Notes under the pieces: model-generated
Database searches by the model: none
Told to the model about the DNA's origin: nothing
What the model saw: the letters and a program-made list of their open reading frames with translations, nothing else
Made by a program: the position numbers and the translations under genes
Assembly (NCBI GenBank): GCA_018058545.1
Contig: JAGOZU010000024.1
Coordinates: 1 to 38,273 of the forward strand
Source: Promineifilum sp.
GTDB taxonomy: Bacteria; Chloroflexota; Anaerolineae; Promineifilales; Promineifilaceae
Reading direction: 5' to 3'
Length of the DNA: 38,273 nucleotides
In this document: positions 25,610-33,983 of the stretch, piece by piece
Position numbering within the stretch: position 1 is the stretch's first letter
Layout of the letters: each line of letters starts with the position of its first letter

Positions 25610-26968
25610 TTACTTGCAAACGCCGGCGGCAACACATGCCTGCGCCATGGCTGCTTGCGCGGTTTCGACATTGCGGTCGGTGACGAACAGGGTCATCACG
25701 TCATTGAACGCCGTCACCCAGCCTTCCGACGCGGCCGCGCCGTGGGCCAGACTCGGGGTGATCTCGTTGGTGGCGAAAGCGTCCATCGCCGACTGCAGAT
25801 ACGCATTGTACAACGAACGATCGCTGTCGCTGCGCGGCGAGATGGAACCCTTGACCGGGTTGAACGCATCCTGCCCTTCCTTTGAGCCGGACAGGGTCAG
25901 CCACTTGATGGCGTTGTCACGATGTGGCGCGCCCTTCGGCAGGCCGAATGTGTCGGACAGCATCATGAAGGTGCCGTCGGTCCCCGGCGAGGGAGCATAG
26001 CCGTAATCTACACCCGGCTCCAGGTCGAACGAGAAGAAGTAGCCGTCGGCCCAGTCGCCCATGATGGTCATGGCGGCGTCGCCGTCGACGACCAACTGAG
26101 CAGCCTGGTCCCAGGACAGGGCGGCGTGGTCCTCATTGACGTAGTCGAGCATGCGGGCGAACGTGTTGAGAGCCTCGGTGACTTCCGGGCCGTTCCAGTC
26201 CGTTTCCCCGGTCCAAAGGCCGCGATAGCCGTCGGGGCCGAGCGCGCCCAGCAGGACCGACTCGAACAGATGGGTGGAAGCCCAGATGGCGTTATCGCCC
26301 AGAGCCAGAGGCGTGACGCCCGCGGCTTTCAGGGTATCGGCCGCGGCGAAGAACTCCTCAAAGCTCGTCGGAGCGCTGATGCCGTTGGCCTCGAAGACGG
26401 CGGGGTTGTACCACATGACATTGGAACGGTGGATGTTGACCGGCACGCTCCAGATCTCGCCATTGTAGGAGAGGATATCGATCACGCCCTGGGGATAGAC
26501 ATCATACCAGCCGTTCTCCTCGAAGAGGAAAGTGACCGGCTCCATCTTGTCGGCCACGACCCAGGTGTCGATCAGCTCGTGACCGGCATGAACCTGGAAC
26601 GAGTCGGGCGGGTCGCCGGCCTGCATGCGCGTGGCCAGCACGGCCTTGGCGTTGGAGCCGGCGCCACCGGCCACAGTGGCATTGACGATCTCGACATCGG
26701 GGTATTGGGCGCGGAAGACTTCAAACATGGCATTGAGGCCATCCGCCTCGCCACCGGCCGTCCACCAGCTGAAGAACTCAAGCTGATTGGCTCCGCCGGC
26801 CGCGGGCGCTTCCGCCGCCGGTTCTGTGGCTGCAGGTACCTCTGCGGCTCCCTCCGCCGGGGCCTCTTCGGCCGGGGCGGATGGCGCGGCCGCGCCGCCG
26901 CCGCAAGCGGCCAGCGCCAGGGCAAAGATCAACAGCAACGAAATTAACAAAAGGAACTTCCTTGACAT
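25610..26968 (-). CDS. Sugar ABC transporter substrate-binding lipoprotein (SBP1)
   Basis: A 452-residue extracytoplasmic solute-binding protein of the CUT1 group. It has a lipoprotein signal peptide (about 1-20) ending in the lipobox LAAC, then a low-complexity Gly/Ala/Pro/Glu tether to about residue 60. The binding domain has LEFFSWWTAGGEADGLNAMF and later SMITIMGDWADGYFF-like and FGLPKGAPH segments typical of this family. The ATG at 26968 follows TAGGAG. It lies upstream of the MalF/MalG permeases, separated by a terminator. A perfect 9-bp inverted repeat sits 25-48 bases before the start codon. The substrate is probably a GlcNAc-containing saccharide, judging by the cluster. Confidence 0.93.
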   Translation of the reverse strand: MSRKFLLLISLLLIFALALAACGGGAAAPSAPAEEAPAEGAAEVPAATEPAAEAPAAGGANQLEFFSWWTAGGEADGLNAMFEVFRAQYPDVEIVNATVAGGAGSNAKAVLATRMQAGDPPDSFQVHAGHELIDTWVVADKMEPVTFLFEENGWYDVYPQGVIDILSYNGEIWSVPVNIHRSNVMWYNPAVFEANGISAPTSFEEFFAAADTLKAAGVTPLALGDNAIWASTHLFESVLLGALGPDGYRGLWTGETDWNGPEVTEALNTFARMLDYVNEDHAALSWDQAAQLVVDGDAAMTIMGDWADGYFFSFDLEPGVDYGYAPSPGTDGTFMMLSDTFGLPKGAPHRDNAIKWLTLSGSKEGQDAFNPVKGSISPRSDSDRSLYNAYLQSAMDAFATNEITPSLAHGAAASEGWVTAFNDVMTLFVTDRNVETAQAAMAQACVAAGVCK

Positions 26969-26992
26969 TTTTATTCTCCTAAAAGGTTGTCA

Positions 26993-27016
26993 GTTTCACA
27001 GACAAGCCTGTGAAAC
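26993..27016. promoter_or_regulatory. Perfect inverted repeat in the SBP1 leader
   Basis: GTTTCACAG (26993-27001) and CTGTGAAAC (27008-27016) are perfect complements around ACAAGC. The element ends 25 bases before the SBP1 start codon and just upstream of its ribosome-binding site. It may be an operator or an mRNA hairpin that protects the message or controls its translation. Confidence 0.5.
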
Positions 27017-27197
27017 GTTAGGCATAGAAAACAAAGGGATCAAACTATGGGTGGGCGTTTTTGTTTCTTCTCTCTGAAATTGACTCACCTCCTCTGCCGT
27101 CTCTTGAAGTTGCAAATGAGACCTACCGATGAAACACAATGAAGTAATTCCCGGTTGCCGATTTAGTGTGATCGCGTATTTGAATGGATTAGAGAAG

Positions 27198-27231
27198 CGC
27201 CTCGTCAAGGGAACTCAAACTTGGCGAGGCG
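27198..27231. repeat. 12-bp stem-loop upstream of SBP1
   Basis: CGCCTCGTCAAG (27198-27209) and CTTGGCGAGGCG (27220-27231) pair with one mismatch, which is a G-U pair on one strand, around a ten-base loop. There is no T-tract, so an operator, processing site or attenuator is as likely as a terminator. Confidence 0.5.
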
Positions 27232-27313
27232 ATAACACCGTCAGTGTATCATAGTTGGAACAAAATTGGAAGAAGTCCGACGCGCAACAACTTCGACAGG
27301 CGCGGAAACCGGT

Positions 27314-27337
27314 GGGGCGCGACCCTCGTCGCGCCCC
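27314..27337 (-). terminator. GC-rich stem-loop just after the SIS-domain gene
   Basis: GGGGCGCGAC (27314-27323) and GTCGCGCCCC (27328-27337) form a perfect ten-pair stem with a four-base loop, seven bases after the stop codon of the SIS-domain gene. No T-run follows on either strand. It may pause or protect the 3' end, or act with Rho, rather than being a classical terminator. Confidence 0.5.
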
Positions 27338-27344
27338 ATTGTAC

Positions 27345-28400
27345 TTATATCGTCTCCGTCACCTTTTGAATGCCGCGAGGGGAGTCGACGTCATAATCGC
27401 GCGCATGGGCCAGATGCATGGCCAGCATCTGACCGGGGATGATGGCCGTAATCGGGGACAGCCACTCCGGCACGCTGACGGGGATGGCCAGGGGGACGCG
27501 AGCCAACTCCAATAGCTCGGTCGCGTCGCTGATGGCGATCACCTCGGCCTGTCGCTCGCGAATGGTGCGGGCAAAACCTGCCATTTCAGCCGCCATCAAC
27601 CCCGAAGGACCGAAGACGATCACCGGGAATCCCTTCTCCAGCATCGCCAACGGCCCGTGGAGGAAATCGGCCGGGCTGTATGGCTCGACGATCGTGTAGG
27701 TCATCTCCTTGAGCTTCAGGGCCGTTTCAAAAGCCGTGGCATAGTTGAATCCCCGGCCGACCACCACGCAACGATACATATATCGATAGCGTTCGGCCGC
27801 GAGGGCGATGGCCTCATTCATGCCTAGCGTCGCCTCCACCGCATCGGGCACGACCAGGAGCGCGTCGCGTTGTTCGGCCGCGCCGCTGAGCGCCGCGCTG
27901 ATGAGCGCGATAGCTCCTAATTCGGCCGTATAGGTCTTGGTCGCGGCCACCGCGCGTTCCTCTCCGGCATGCAGGGCAATGACCACATCTCCCTGTTCAG
28001 CCAACGGGGATGCCGGACGATTGGTCAACACGGCCGTCATAGCCCCCTGTCGCCGCGCCTCGGCCAGCACGCCGACAATGTCGGGGCTTTGACCGCTTTG
28101 GCTGATGCCCAGGACGAGCGAGTTGCCCATTTTGGGCGGCCGGCCATAGATTGAAAACAAACTGGGTGCGGCAAGCCCCACGGACAGGCCGTTCATCGCG
28201 CCGAACACATACTGGGCGTAGCGACCGGCGTTATCGCTGGTGCCGCGGGCGGCGATGATGACGTTTTCAATGTCGCGCCCGTGAATCAAATCGGCTAACG
28301 CCTGGGCCGTTGCTTCTTCCTCATCAAACAGCCGGCGCAGGACGTCCGGTTGCTCATGGATTTCGCTGAATAATAGAGAATCAGAAACAAGTTTCGTCAT
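27345..28400 (-). CDS. Two-SIS-domain protein, putative glucosamine-6-phosphate deaminase (GlmS-C/NagB-II-like)
   Basis: This 351-residue protein corresponds to the isomerase half of GlmS without the glutaminase domain. Sugar-phosphate-binding motifs are present: ARGTSDNAG near residue 51, [12 protein letters not shown] near 98 and [12 protein letters not shown] near 150. The isomerase catalytic region reads [13 protein letters not shown] then FLHGPLAML, and the C-terminus [11 protein letters not shown] keeps the GlmS-like Lys. Stand-alone proteins of this type deaminate GlcN-6-phosphate to fructose-6-phosphate, replacing NagB. That fits the nearby nagA and GlcNAc-type kinase genes. An AgaS-like or other ketose/aldose isomerase cannot be excluded. 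The ATG at 28400 has an AGGA ribosome-binding site. Confidence 0.85.
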   Translation of the reverse strand: MTKLVSDSLLFSEIHEQPDVLRRLFDEEEATAQALADLIHGRDIENVIIAARGTSDNAGRYAQYVFGAMNGLSVGLAAPSLFSIYGRPPKMGNSLVLGISQSGQSPDIVGVLAEARRQGAMTAVLTNRPASPLAEQGDVVIALHAGEERAVAATKTYTAELGAIALISAALSGAAEQRDALLVVPDAVEATLGMNEAIALAAERYRYMYRCVVVGRGFNYATAFETALKLKEMTYTIVEPYSPADFLHGPLAMLEKGFPVIVFGPSGLMAAEMAGFARTIRERQAEVIAISDATELLELARVPLAIPVSVPEWLSPITAIIPGQMLAMHLAHARDYDVDSPRGIQKVTETI

Positions 28401-28427
28401 AGGTAATATCCTGTAACCAAATAATTA

Positions 28428-30905
28428 TTATATCGGCTCCAGCCCCGATCTGTCTGTTCCTGTCGGCCGGGATGGGTCAAGAGAGTCCGCTGCGGCACTT
28501 CTGATCATATTGAGGAACAGCCACGCCGCCGCCGCGTAGGCCAGGGCGGCGACAGCCAGCGTCAACTGGAAACCGATGTGAATTGAAAGGGCCGTGGCCA
28601 GAGCCGAGCCAAGGACCGAGGTCACGCCGTTGATGCCCCATAGCCAGGGGACGACCGACGGTTTGAGTCGCCCGATATGGCGAATCCCCACCGGAAACGG
28701 GATGCCCATCATGAAGCCCAGCACCGACAGGAGCAGGACAGCGACGAGAAGCCGCCCGGCCAATCCCATTTGCAGCGTCCGCTCCAGGACGGCGCTGCTG
28801 AACGCGGCGTGGACCATCAGAAAGACGATCAGCACAGGGAAGACATAGCGCATGTTGGCGCCGATCTTCTCCGACCCCCAACGACCGCTCCACCAACTGC
28901 CCAAGCCACTGAACAGCAGCAGCGAGAAGAGGACGACCGCCAGCGAATAGATCGGCTGGCCCAGATAGACGGTCAGCTTCTGCATGGTGGGAATCTCGAC
29001 CATCATGAAAGCCAGTCCCAACGCACCGAAATAGGCCAGAGCGGTCGTCGACGGTCGGGCCAGGTTGCGCCGTTTTGCGCCCAACCATAATGGCACGAGG
29101 ATAAACATCAGGCTGAACAGGGCTGTGATGCCGATGACGGCGAACAGGATGTAGATGGCCTCCATGCTGGTGCGATAGACGCCGCTGCCGCTGAGCGCCG
29201 GGTCCAGAAGATCGCCCAACAGGACCAGATTGAAGAAGAACGGCCGGTCGTCCGTGGCTGGAGAGATGTCCAGGGGATAGGCCCTGATGAAGGCGTCATG
29301 ATCGGCGGCCGTGATGAAGGCGCCGACTTCCTCGAATGGCTCCAGGCCGGGAGCATAGATCACCTGGTAGTCATATTCCTCGGCCACCTCCTGCAAACGG
29401 GCAATTTCCTCGGCCGTAAACGGATCCCGCTTAAATAGCGTCGTCGACAGCCCCTCCGCCTGGGCGCGAGTCAGGTCAAGCCGGGCGATAACGGCGATGT
29501 GATCGCGCGCATCAGTCACGCCCGCGGCCTCCCAGCCCGCCAGGCCGGTGGTCACCAGCCGCAGCGTCTCGGCCGGGCGCTCCGGCAGATACCAGCGCGA
29601 GATACTCAAAATACCGTCGTCGCTGAGATGATTATAGTAACTGGTGAATGCCTCCCTGGTATAGAGGCTGTTCTCGGAAAGGGCGAACGCGCCGGACCCG
29701 CCGGCCGCCCAGGTATCGATCAGGGAAGCCTGGATCACATCATAGCCGCCGGGGCTGCGGTCGATATAGCCGCGGGCGTCGGCCACGACGACATCGACGT
29801 CCGGCCGATCATAGAGATGGCCGGCGAAGTCGGCGAACGGGCCTTTGACCGCCTCGACTACCGCCGGGTTGACCTCGACGGCCGTGACATGGGGCGCGCC
29901 ACTGGCCAAAGCGGCCAACACGTCGCGGCCGCCGCCCGGGCCGATGATCAGTGTCAGGGGGTCGTCGATCAGATGATATGGGATTGCCGTCAGGTCATTG
30001 CGCAGAAACTGCACCGTATCCAGGTTGCCGTCGAAGCTCTGGATAGGCGTTCCGGCGGCGGCGTCGATCAGCAGCAAGGCGTGATCCCAGCGGCCGCCGG
30101 CGGCGATCGTCTCCTCCCATTTCCGGGGCGAGATACCCCAGAAGAACGGATACTCGGCCGGTTCGTAAACCGTGACGCGCGAATGGATATTCCATTTTTC
30201 GTAAGTGACGGGCGGTTCATCACCGCCGGCCTTGTTGACGACGATACGGACCCAAGGCGCAGCAAGGTTGCTCACCAGAAACCCGCCGGTGATCAGGAGC
30301 GCTAATCCGGCGACGATGGCCCAATGGCGACGACCGTAGATGAAAGCCAGCGCCGCCAGCGCCAGAATCAGGCTCAACAGGAAGAGCGCGTTGACGCCGC
30401 CCAGATTGGCCAGAGCCACGATACTGACCACGCAACCGAGAGCCGCGCCGATGAGATCCGCGGCATAGATCCGGCCGGCGTCATTGGGCCAGCCCGCCAG
30501 CGACAGCGCCAGCACTGACCCGGACAGGAAGAACGGCAGCGACAGCAGGATGTAGATGACCGCCAGCCAACCCAACTGTTCGAACGAGAAAGCGCCCTCG
30601 CGATTCATCAGCACCGGCCGGAACGGGATGCGAAGGTAAATGAGAAAGATGATGGGCACGGCGACAGCCAGGGCAACCGAGGCGCGGCCGATCCATGTTT
30701 GCGCGGCCTCGGGTTTCGTCAGACGGGGGAAGAAGTAGAGCAGCACCCCGGCCACGGCGCTGCCCATGAGCGCCATCGAGATTGCCAGAAAGGCGAAGTG
30801 ATACCACATCGTGACCGAAAAGATGCGCGTCAGCACCACCTCCAGAGCCAAAGCTCCCATGCTGATGAGAAAAACGCCCAGCAATAGATGTCGTGTCGCT
30901 TTCAA
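28428..30905 (-). CDS. Polytopic membrane protein with an internal spermidine-synthase-like domain
   Basis: An 825-residue protein in three parts: about six N-terminal helices (residues 8-215), a soluble Rossmann-like domain (about 235-540), and seven or so C-terminal helices (560-815). The soluble part has the methyltransferase/aminopropyltransferase glycine motif IIGPGGGRDVLAAL (320-333), the acidic VEVNP at 343-347 and VVVADARGYI at 373-382. At the place where spermidine synthases have the catalytic DSxDP sequence it reads QASLIDTW, so polyamine synthesis is unlikely. I therefore regard it as a family member of unknown substrate. It starts with TTG at 30905 after GGAGG. It lies inside the GlcNAc cluster between nagA and the SIS gene, on the same strand, with its own 154-base upstream space. 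Confidence 0.85.
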   Translation of the reverse strand: MKATRHLLLGVFLISMGALALEVVLTRIFSVTMWYHFAFLAISMALMGSAVAGVLLYFFPRLTKPEAAQTWIGRASVALAVAVPIIFLIYLRIPFRPVLMNREGAFSFEQLGWLAVIYILLSLPFFLSGSVLALSLAGWPNDAGRIYAADLIGAALGCVVSIVALANLGGVNALFLLSLILALAALAFIYGRRHWAIVAGLALLITGGFLVSNLAAPWVRIVVNKAGGDEPPVTYEKWNIHSRVTVYEPAEYPFFWGISPRKWEETIAAGGRWDHALLLIDAAAGTPIQSFDGNLDTVQFLRNDLTAIPYHLIDDPLTLIIGPGGGRDVLAALASGAPHVTAVEVNPAVVEAVKGPFADFAGHLYDRPDVDVVVADARGYIDRSPGGYDVIQASLIDTWAAGGSGAFALSENSLYTREAFTSYYNHLSDDGILSISRWYLPERPAETLRLVTTGLAGWEAAGVTDARDHIAVIARLDLTRAQAEGLSTTLFKRDPFTAEEIARLQEVAEEYDYQVIYAPGLEPFEEVGAFITAADHDAFIRAYPLDISPATDDRPFFFNLVLLGDLLDPALSGSGVYRTSMEAIYILFAVIGITALFSLMFILVPLWLGAKRRNLARPSTTALAYFGALGLAFMMVEIPTMQKLTVYLGQPIYSLAVVLFSLLLFSGLGSWWSGRWGSEKIGANMRYVFPVLIVFLMVHAAFSSAVLERTLQMGLAGRLLVAVLLLSVLGFMMGIPFPVGIRHIGRLKPSVVPWLWGINGVTSVLGSALATALSIHIGFQLTLAVAALAYAAAAWLFLNMIRSAAADSLDPSRPTGTDRSGLEPI

Positions 30906-31059
30906 GTTGAAGGAATCCTCCGAACCCTTTTTGATTTAACAAAAACCCATACCTTACGAAATCGGCTTCACAGTCAGGGAGCAGTGGAAAAGCGGTGTGT
31001 TGCCGGCCCCATTGTAGCCGACTATGACCGTCGGGAAAAACCGATCCCCGGCCGAGCGC

Positions 31060-32208
31060 CTATGACGCGCGATAGACCGATCGACCGGCCACAAACGTCT
31101 CGATGATCCGGATGTCAGGCGTCATCAAGACCAGATCGGCCCTTTTCCCGGGAGCGATGCCACCCAGTTCATCCTCCAACCCCAGCAGGCGGGCGGGCGT
31201 GGTCGTCACGGTGGCCAGCGTGTCAGCGAGGGATGCGCCGGTGAAGCGCGTGAACTGGCGCAGGATGGCGTCGAGCGACAGGATACAACCCGCCAGTGTC
31301 CCGTCCGGCAGACGAGCAGATGTCTCATCGACAGTGACGTGATAGTCGCCGAGCAAATAGTCACCCGGTGACATCCCCATGGCCGCCATCGCATCCGTCA
31401 CCAGATTGAGCCGGTCGGGGCCGGTCAGACGCCAGACCATGTCCACCACGGCCGGGTGAACATGCAGGCCATCGGGAATGAGGCCGGGCGTGACGCGCGG
31501 ATCGGTCAGGGCCGCTGCAACCAGCCCTGGGTCGCGGTGCTGCAGGGTGGGCATGGCGTTAAACAGATGGGTGGCGTAACGCGCTCCGGCGTCAAAGCCG
31601 GCCACGGCTTCATCGTAAGTCGCCAGCGAGTGCCCGGCGCTGACGATGACCCCGCGGTCACTCAGATCCCGGATCGCATCCAGCGCCCCCGACAGCTCGG
31701 GAGCCAGCGTCACCAGACGCACGCCCTTCGCGGGCGACCACTCGGCCACGGCCGCTCGCGACGGCGGCCGCAAATAGGCCGGGTTATGCGCTCCCTTCTT
31801 GCCGGGATTGAGGAACGGCCCCTCCAGATGCAAGCCCAGCGGCCGCGCTCCCGTCCAGCCGGACGGCGGGCCATCGAGCAGCACCTCCTGGGCCGAGCGC
31901 GGGACCGCGGGGGGAGAGGTAATGATCGTCGGCAGGAAGCCGGTGACGCCGTAACGGGGCAATTGCGCGGCTACGTCCCAAATAGTCGCCGGGGTGGCCG
32001 TGAAATCGAGGCCGAAGCCGCCGTTGACCTGCAAATCGAGCAAGCCGGGCGTCAGGAATAGCCCGCCGGCATCCCGGACCTCGGTCACGGCATCCAGTGG
32101 CAGGTCCGGGCCGCCGACCGTCTGGATGCATCCCTCCGCGATGAGCACCGTGCCGTCGTTGATGACGGCCCGGGGTGTTATGACGGTGGCATGGGTGATG
32201 GCCAGCAC
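31060..32208 (-). CDS. nagA: N-acetylglucosamine-6-phosphate deacetylase
   Basis: This enzyme hydrolyses GlcNAc-6-phosphate to GlcN-6-phosphate and acetate. Metal and active-site residues fall at nearly the same positions as in E. coli NagA: Glu129 in HLEGPFLN, His193 in [12 protein letters not shown], His214 in YATHLFNAM and the catalytic Asp272 in VTDAMAAMG. The first metal motif has Gln and Asn (DLQVNGG), as in the one-metal enzymes. I chose the GTG start at 32208: it has GGAG seven bases upstream and gives 382 residues, the usual length. The frame remains open to 32370 but that segment overlaps nagZ. The gene follows nagZ after four bases, so the two are cotranscribed and probably coupled. 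Confidence 0.94.
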   Translation of the reverse strand: MLAITHATVITPRAVINDGTVLIAEGCIQTVGGPDLPLDAVTEVRDAGGLFLTPGLLDLQVNGGFGLDFTATPATIWDVAAQLPRYGVTGFLPTIITSPPAVPRSAQEVLLDGPPSGWTGARPLGLHLEGPFLNPGKKGAHNPAYLRPPSRAAVAEWSPAKGVRLVTLAPELSGALDAIRDLSDRGVIVSAGHSLATYDEAVAGFDAGARYATHLFNAMPTLQHRDPGLVAAALTDPRVTPGLIPDGLHVHPAVVDMVWRLTGPDRLNLVTDAMAAMGMSPGDYLLGDYHVTVDETSARLPDGTLAGCILSLDAILRQFTRFTGASLADTLATVTTTPARLLGLEDELGGIAPGKRADLVLMTPDIRIIETFVAGRSVYRAS

Positions 32209-32212
32209 AGCG

Positions 32213-33790
32213 CTACTCCACGACGTTGACCGGCAGGCGGCCACTTGGCGTGAATTCGCCAAAGATCGCTGCCGCCAATGCGTCCAGCGACGCGGGCTGG
32301 ATGCTGTAGGTACATAAGTGGGTGGTCGACGCCGGGTAGACGGCCAGATCATAGGGCGTGCGCATCGCAACGGTGACGGTGGGAATGCCCAGCCGCAGCA
32401 ACTCCGTCACCAGCTCCGCCTGTTCCGGCTGCATGGATGCGTTGATTGTTCCCAGAACCAGCAAGTCATAGTCGGTCACTCGCTCGCGCAGGGTGGTGAT
32501 GGTTTCACGGAGCGGCCGATGCTCGGTCACGAACTCATCGACGTGGGGGTGGTAGGCGCGCAGGGCGGCCGCCAGATGGGGAACGATGGTCGACGAGGTA
32601 TCGGCCGGGGTCAGATCTTCCGGGTGGGGCATAATGGCGGCAATGCGCGCCCCGTCCGGCAAGCGCAGGGGCAGCAGACCGGCCGTGTCGCGCACCAGCG
32701 TGATCGACCGGCGAGCCAGTTCGGCCTCCAGCGCGCGATGCTCGGCGCAGCCCACCTGGTCGAGGTCGGGTTGCGGTTGAGACCCCGCCCACTCTTTCAG
32801 CGATAAAATGCGCGCCACGGACGCCCGCAGATGGGCGTCGTCAATCAGCTCGCGCGTATGGGCCAGATGCAAACCGGCATAAAGCCGTTCCTGGGTGTCG
32901 GGATCGTCCTTGTTGAGCATCAGGTCGACGCCGGCACGCACGGCGGCGATGACGTCGATGATCTGCCCCGCCCCCTGGGTGATGGCGCCCATGTCTAGCG
33001 CGTCGGTGATGATGACGCCCTCGAAGCCCATTTCACCGCGCGCGAAATCGGTCATCACCCGACGGGCGACAGTGGCGGGATACGCGCTGGTTCCGGTCAG
33101 GGCGGGGATGGCGAAGTGACCGGTCATCATGAGCTTGGCTCCGGCCTTGATGCCCGCCTTGAACGGCGGAAACTCGACGGCCTCCAATCGGGCGCGGTCG
33201 TGGGCGATAACCGGCATCTTGTAGTGCGAATCGACGGCCGCCTCGCCCTTGCCGGGAAAATGCTTGATCGTGGCGGCGACCCCGGCCGATTGCAGACCCT
33301 CAATGAACGCCGCCCCCAGCACCGCCGTCAGAGTCGGATCATCGCTGAAGGCGCGGATGCCGAGCGAGGGGTTGCGCGGGTTGGTGTTCAGATCAAGGAC
33401 AGGCGCGTAGTTCACGTTGACGCCCATGGCCGCCAGTTCCCGTCCGATGGCCCGACCAACTCGCCGCGCCAGTTCGGCGTCGCGCGTCGCGCCCAAAGCC
33501 ATATTGCCCGCGAACTGGGTCGTGCCCTCGCCCATGGCCGCCAGCTGCCCGCCTTCCTGGTCGGTGGCGATCAGCATGGGCGCCTGGCCGGAGTCGCGAG
33601 CGGCTTGTTGCAGCGCGGCCGTCAACTCGCGGACCTGCCTCGGGTTGTCGTAATTAAACGGCCGAAACAGGGTGAACCCGCCCAGGCTCCTGTTGGCAAT
33701 CCAATCCAGAATGCGCGGCGGAGGTGTCCGGCCGTCGAAGGCCAGCATGAATTTATAGCCGATGAGGTCTTCGTGATTCGTGGTCATCAT
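32213..33790 (-). CDS. nagZ: GH3 beta-N-acetylhexosaminidase
   Basis: A family GH3 enzyme that removes terminal beta-GlcNAc from muropeptides or chitin oligomers. It has the TIM-barrel layout: ATDQEGG near residue 75, the loop with the Asp187-His189 acid/base pair ([10 protein letters not shown]), and the nucleophile Asp263 in [13 protein letters not shown] second alpha/beta domain (about 370-520) follows. The conserved KHFPGHG block reads KHFPGKG here, so Lys181 replaces a His near the substrate. I start it at the ATG at 33790. The frame opens earlier, at 33847, but that part is a palindromic repeat. No signal peptide is visible, so it acts on imported sugars in the cytoplasm. At about 525 residues it is longer than the E. 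coli enzyme, like Gram-positive types. Confidence 0.92.
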   Translation of the reverse strand: MMTTNHEDLIGYKFMLAFDGRTPPPRILDWIANRSLGGFTLFRPFNYDNPRQVRELTAALQQAARDSGQAPMLIATDQEGGQLAAMGEGTTQFAGNMALGATRDAELARRVGRAIGRELAAMGVNVNYAPVLDLNTNPRNPSLGIRAFSDDPTLTAVLGAAFIEGLQSAGVAATIKHFPGKGEAAVDSHYKMPVIAHDRARLEAVEFPPFKAGIKAGAKLMMTGHFAIPALTGTSAYPATVARRVMTDFARGEMGFEGVIITDALDMGAITQGAGQIIDVIAAVRAGVDLMLNKDDPDTQERLYAGLHLAHTRELIDDAHLRASVARILSLKEWAGSQPQPDLDQVGCAEHRALEAELARRSITLVRDTAGLLPLRLPDGARIAAIMPHPEDLTPADTSSTIVPHLAAALRAYHPHVDEFVTEHRPLRETITTLRERVTDYDLLVLGTINASMQPEQAELVTELLRLGIPTVTVAMRTPYDLAVYPASTTHLCTYSIQPASLDALAAAIFGEFTPSGRLPVNVVE

Positions 33791-33812
33791 GGCAAATCGC
33801 GGGTTAGATACA

Positions 33813-33844
33813 GAAACCGGGTTCCTCGAAAGAAACCCGGTTTC
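33813..33844. repeat. REP-like palindrome upstream of nagZ
   Basis: GAAACCGGGTT (33813-33823) and AACCCGGTTTC (33834-33844) are perfect 11-base complements around a ten-base loop. The AGAAACC/GGTTTCT type of palindrome resembles dispersed extragenic repeats, as far as I recall, of cyanobacteria and Chloroflexota. It sits in the nagZ leader. There is no T-tract. Confidence 0.6.
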
Positions 33845-33904
33845 CATATCACATAATTATCATTCGACAGGGGTCGGTGCCCGGTTGCCGGCTGTAGTCT
33901 AACC

Positions 33905-33941
33905 TGTCAGGATTGGGAGTTTCATCTCCACAATCCGGACA
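33905..33941. repeat. Stem-loop in the SBP2-nagZ space
   Basis: GGATTG/CAATCC and GGAG/CTCC pair with a single bulged base (33910-33936), and TGTC/GACA extends the stem after one mismatch, around the loop TTTCAT. It lies about 43 bases after the SBP2 stop codon. With no T-tract it may stabilise the 3' end of the binding-protein message or act in processing. Confidence 0.55.
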
Positions 33942-33983
33942 ACATGGCGCTACAGAACCGGCTGCCGGTCACTGACTACGCCT

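Larger units (their letters stand above)
26969..27344. other. 376-base intergenic region before SBP1, rich in inverted repeats
   Basis: I see no convincing gene here. From the deaminase side it holds a GC stem-loop (27314-27337), a -10-like TATGAT (27248-27253, minus strand, with a poor -35), an imperfect inverted repeat GATAACAC/GTGTATC (27231-27250) touching that box, a 12-bp stem-loop (27198-27231) and a perfect palindrome near SBP1 (26993-27016). It is probably the control region for the SBP1-permease unit. Confidence 0.55.

Noticed and set aside
25922-26947. Plus-strand open frame of 341 codons opposite SBP1
   Set aside because: It is antisense to a clear lipoprotein gene and shows no domain pattern.
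28428-30905. True spermidine synthase
   Set aside because: The catalytic Asp motif of aminopropyltransferases is replaced by QASLIDTW, and the domain is embedded between membrane regions.
32209-32370. N-terminal extension of nagA
   Set aside because: It overlaps the end of nagZ. The GTG at 32208 has a good ribosome-binding site and gives the usual 382 residues with catalytic residues at the E. coli positions.
33791-33847. N-terminal extension of nagZ
   Set aside because: These 19 codons are translated from a palindromic repeat. The domain starts after the ATG pair at 33790.
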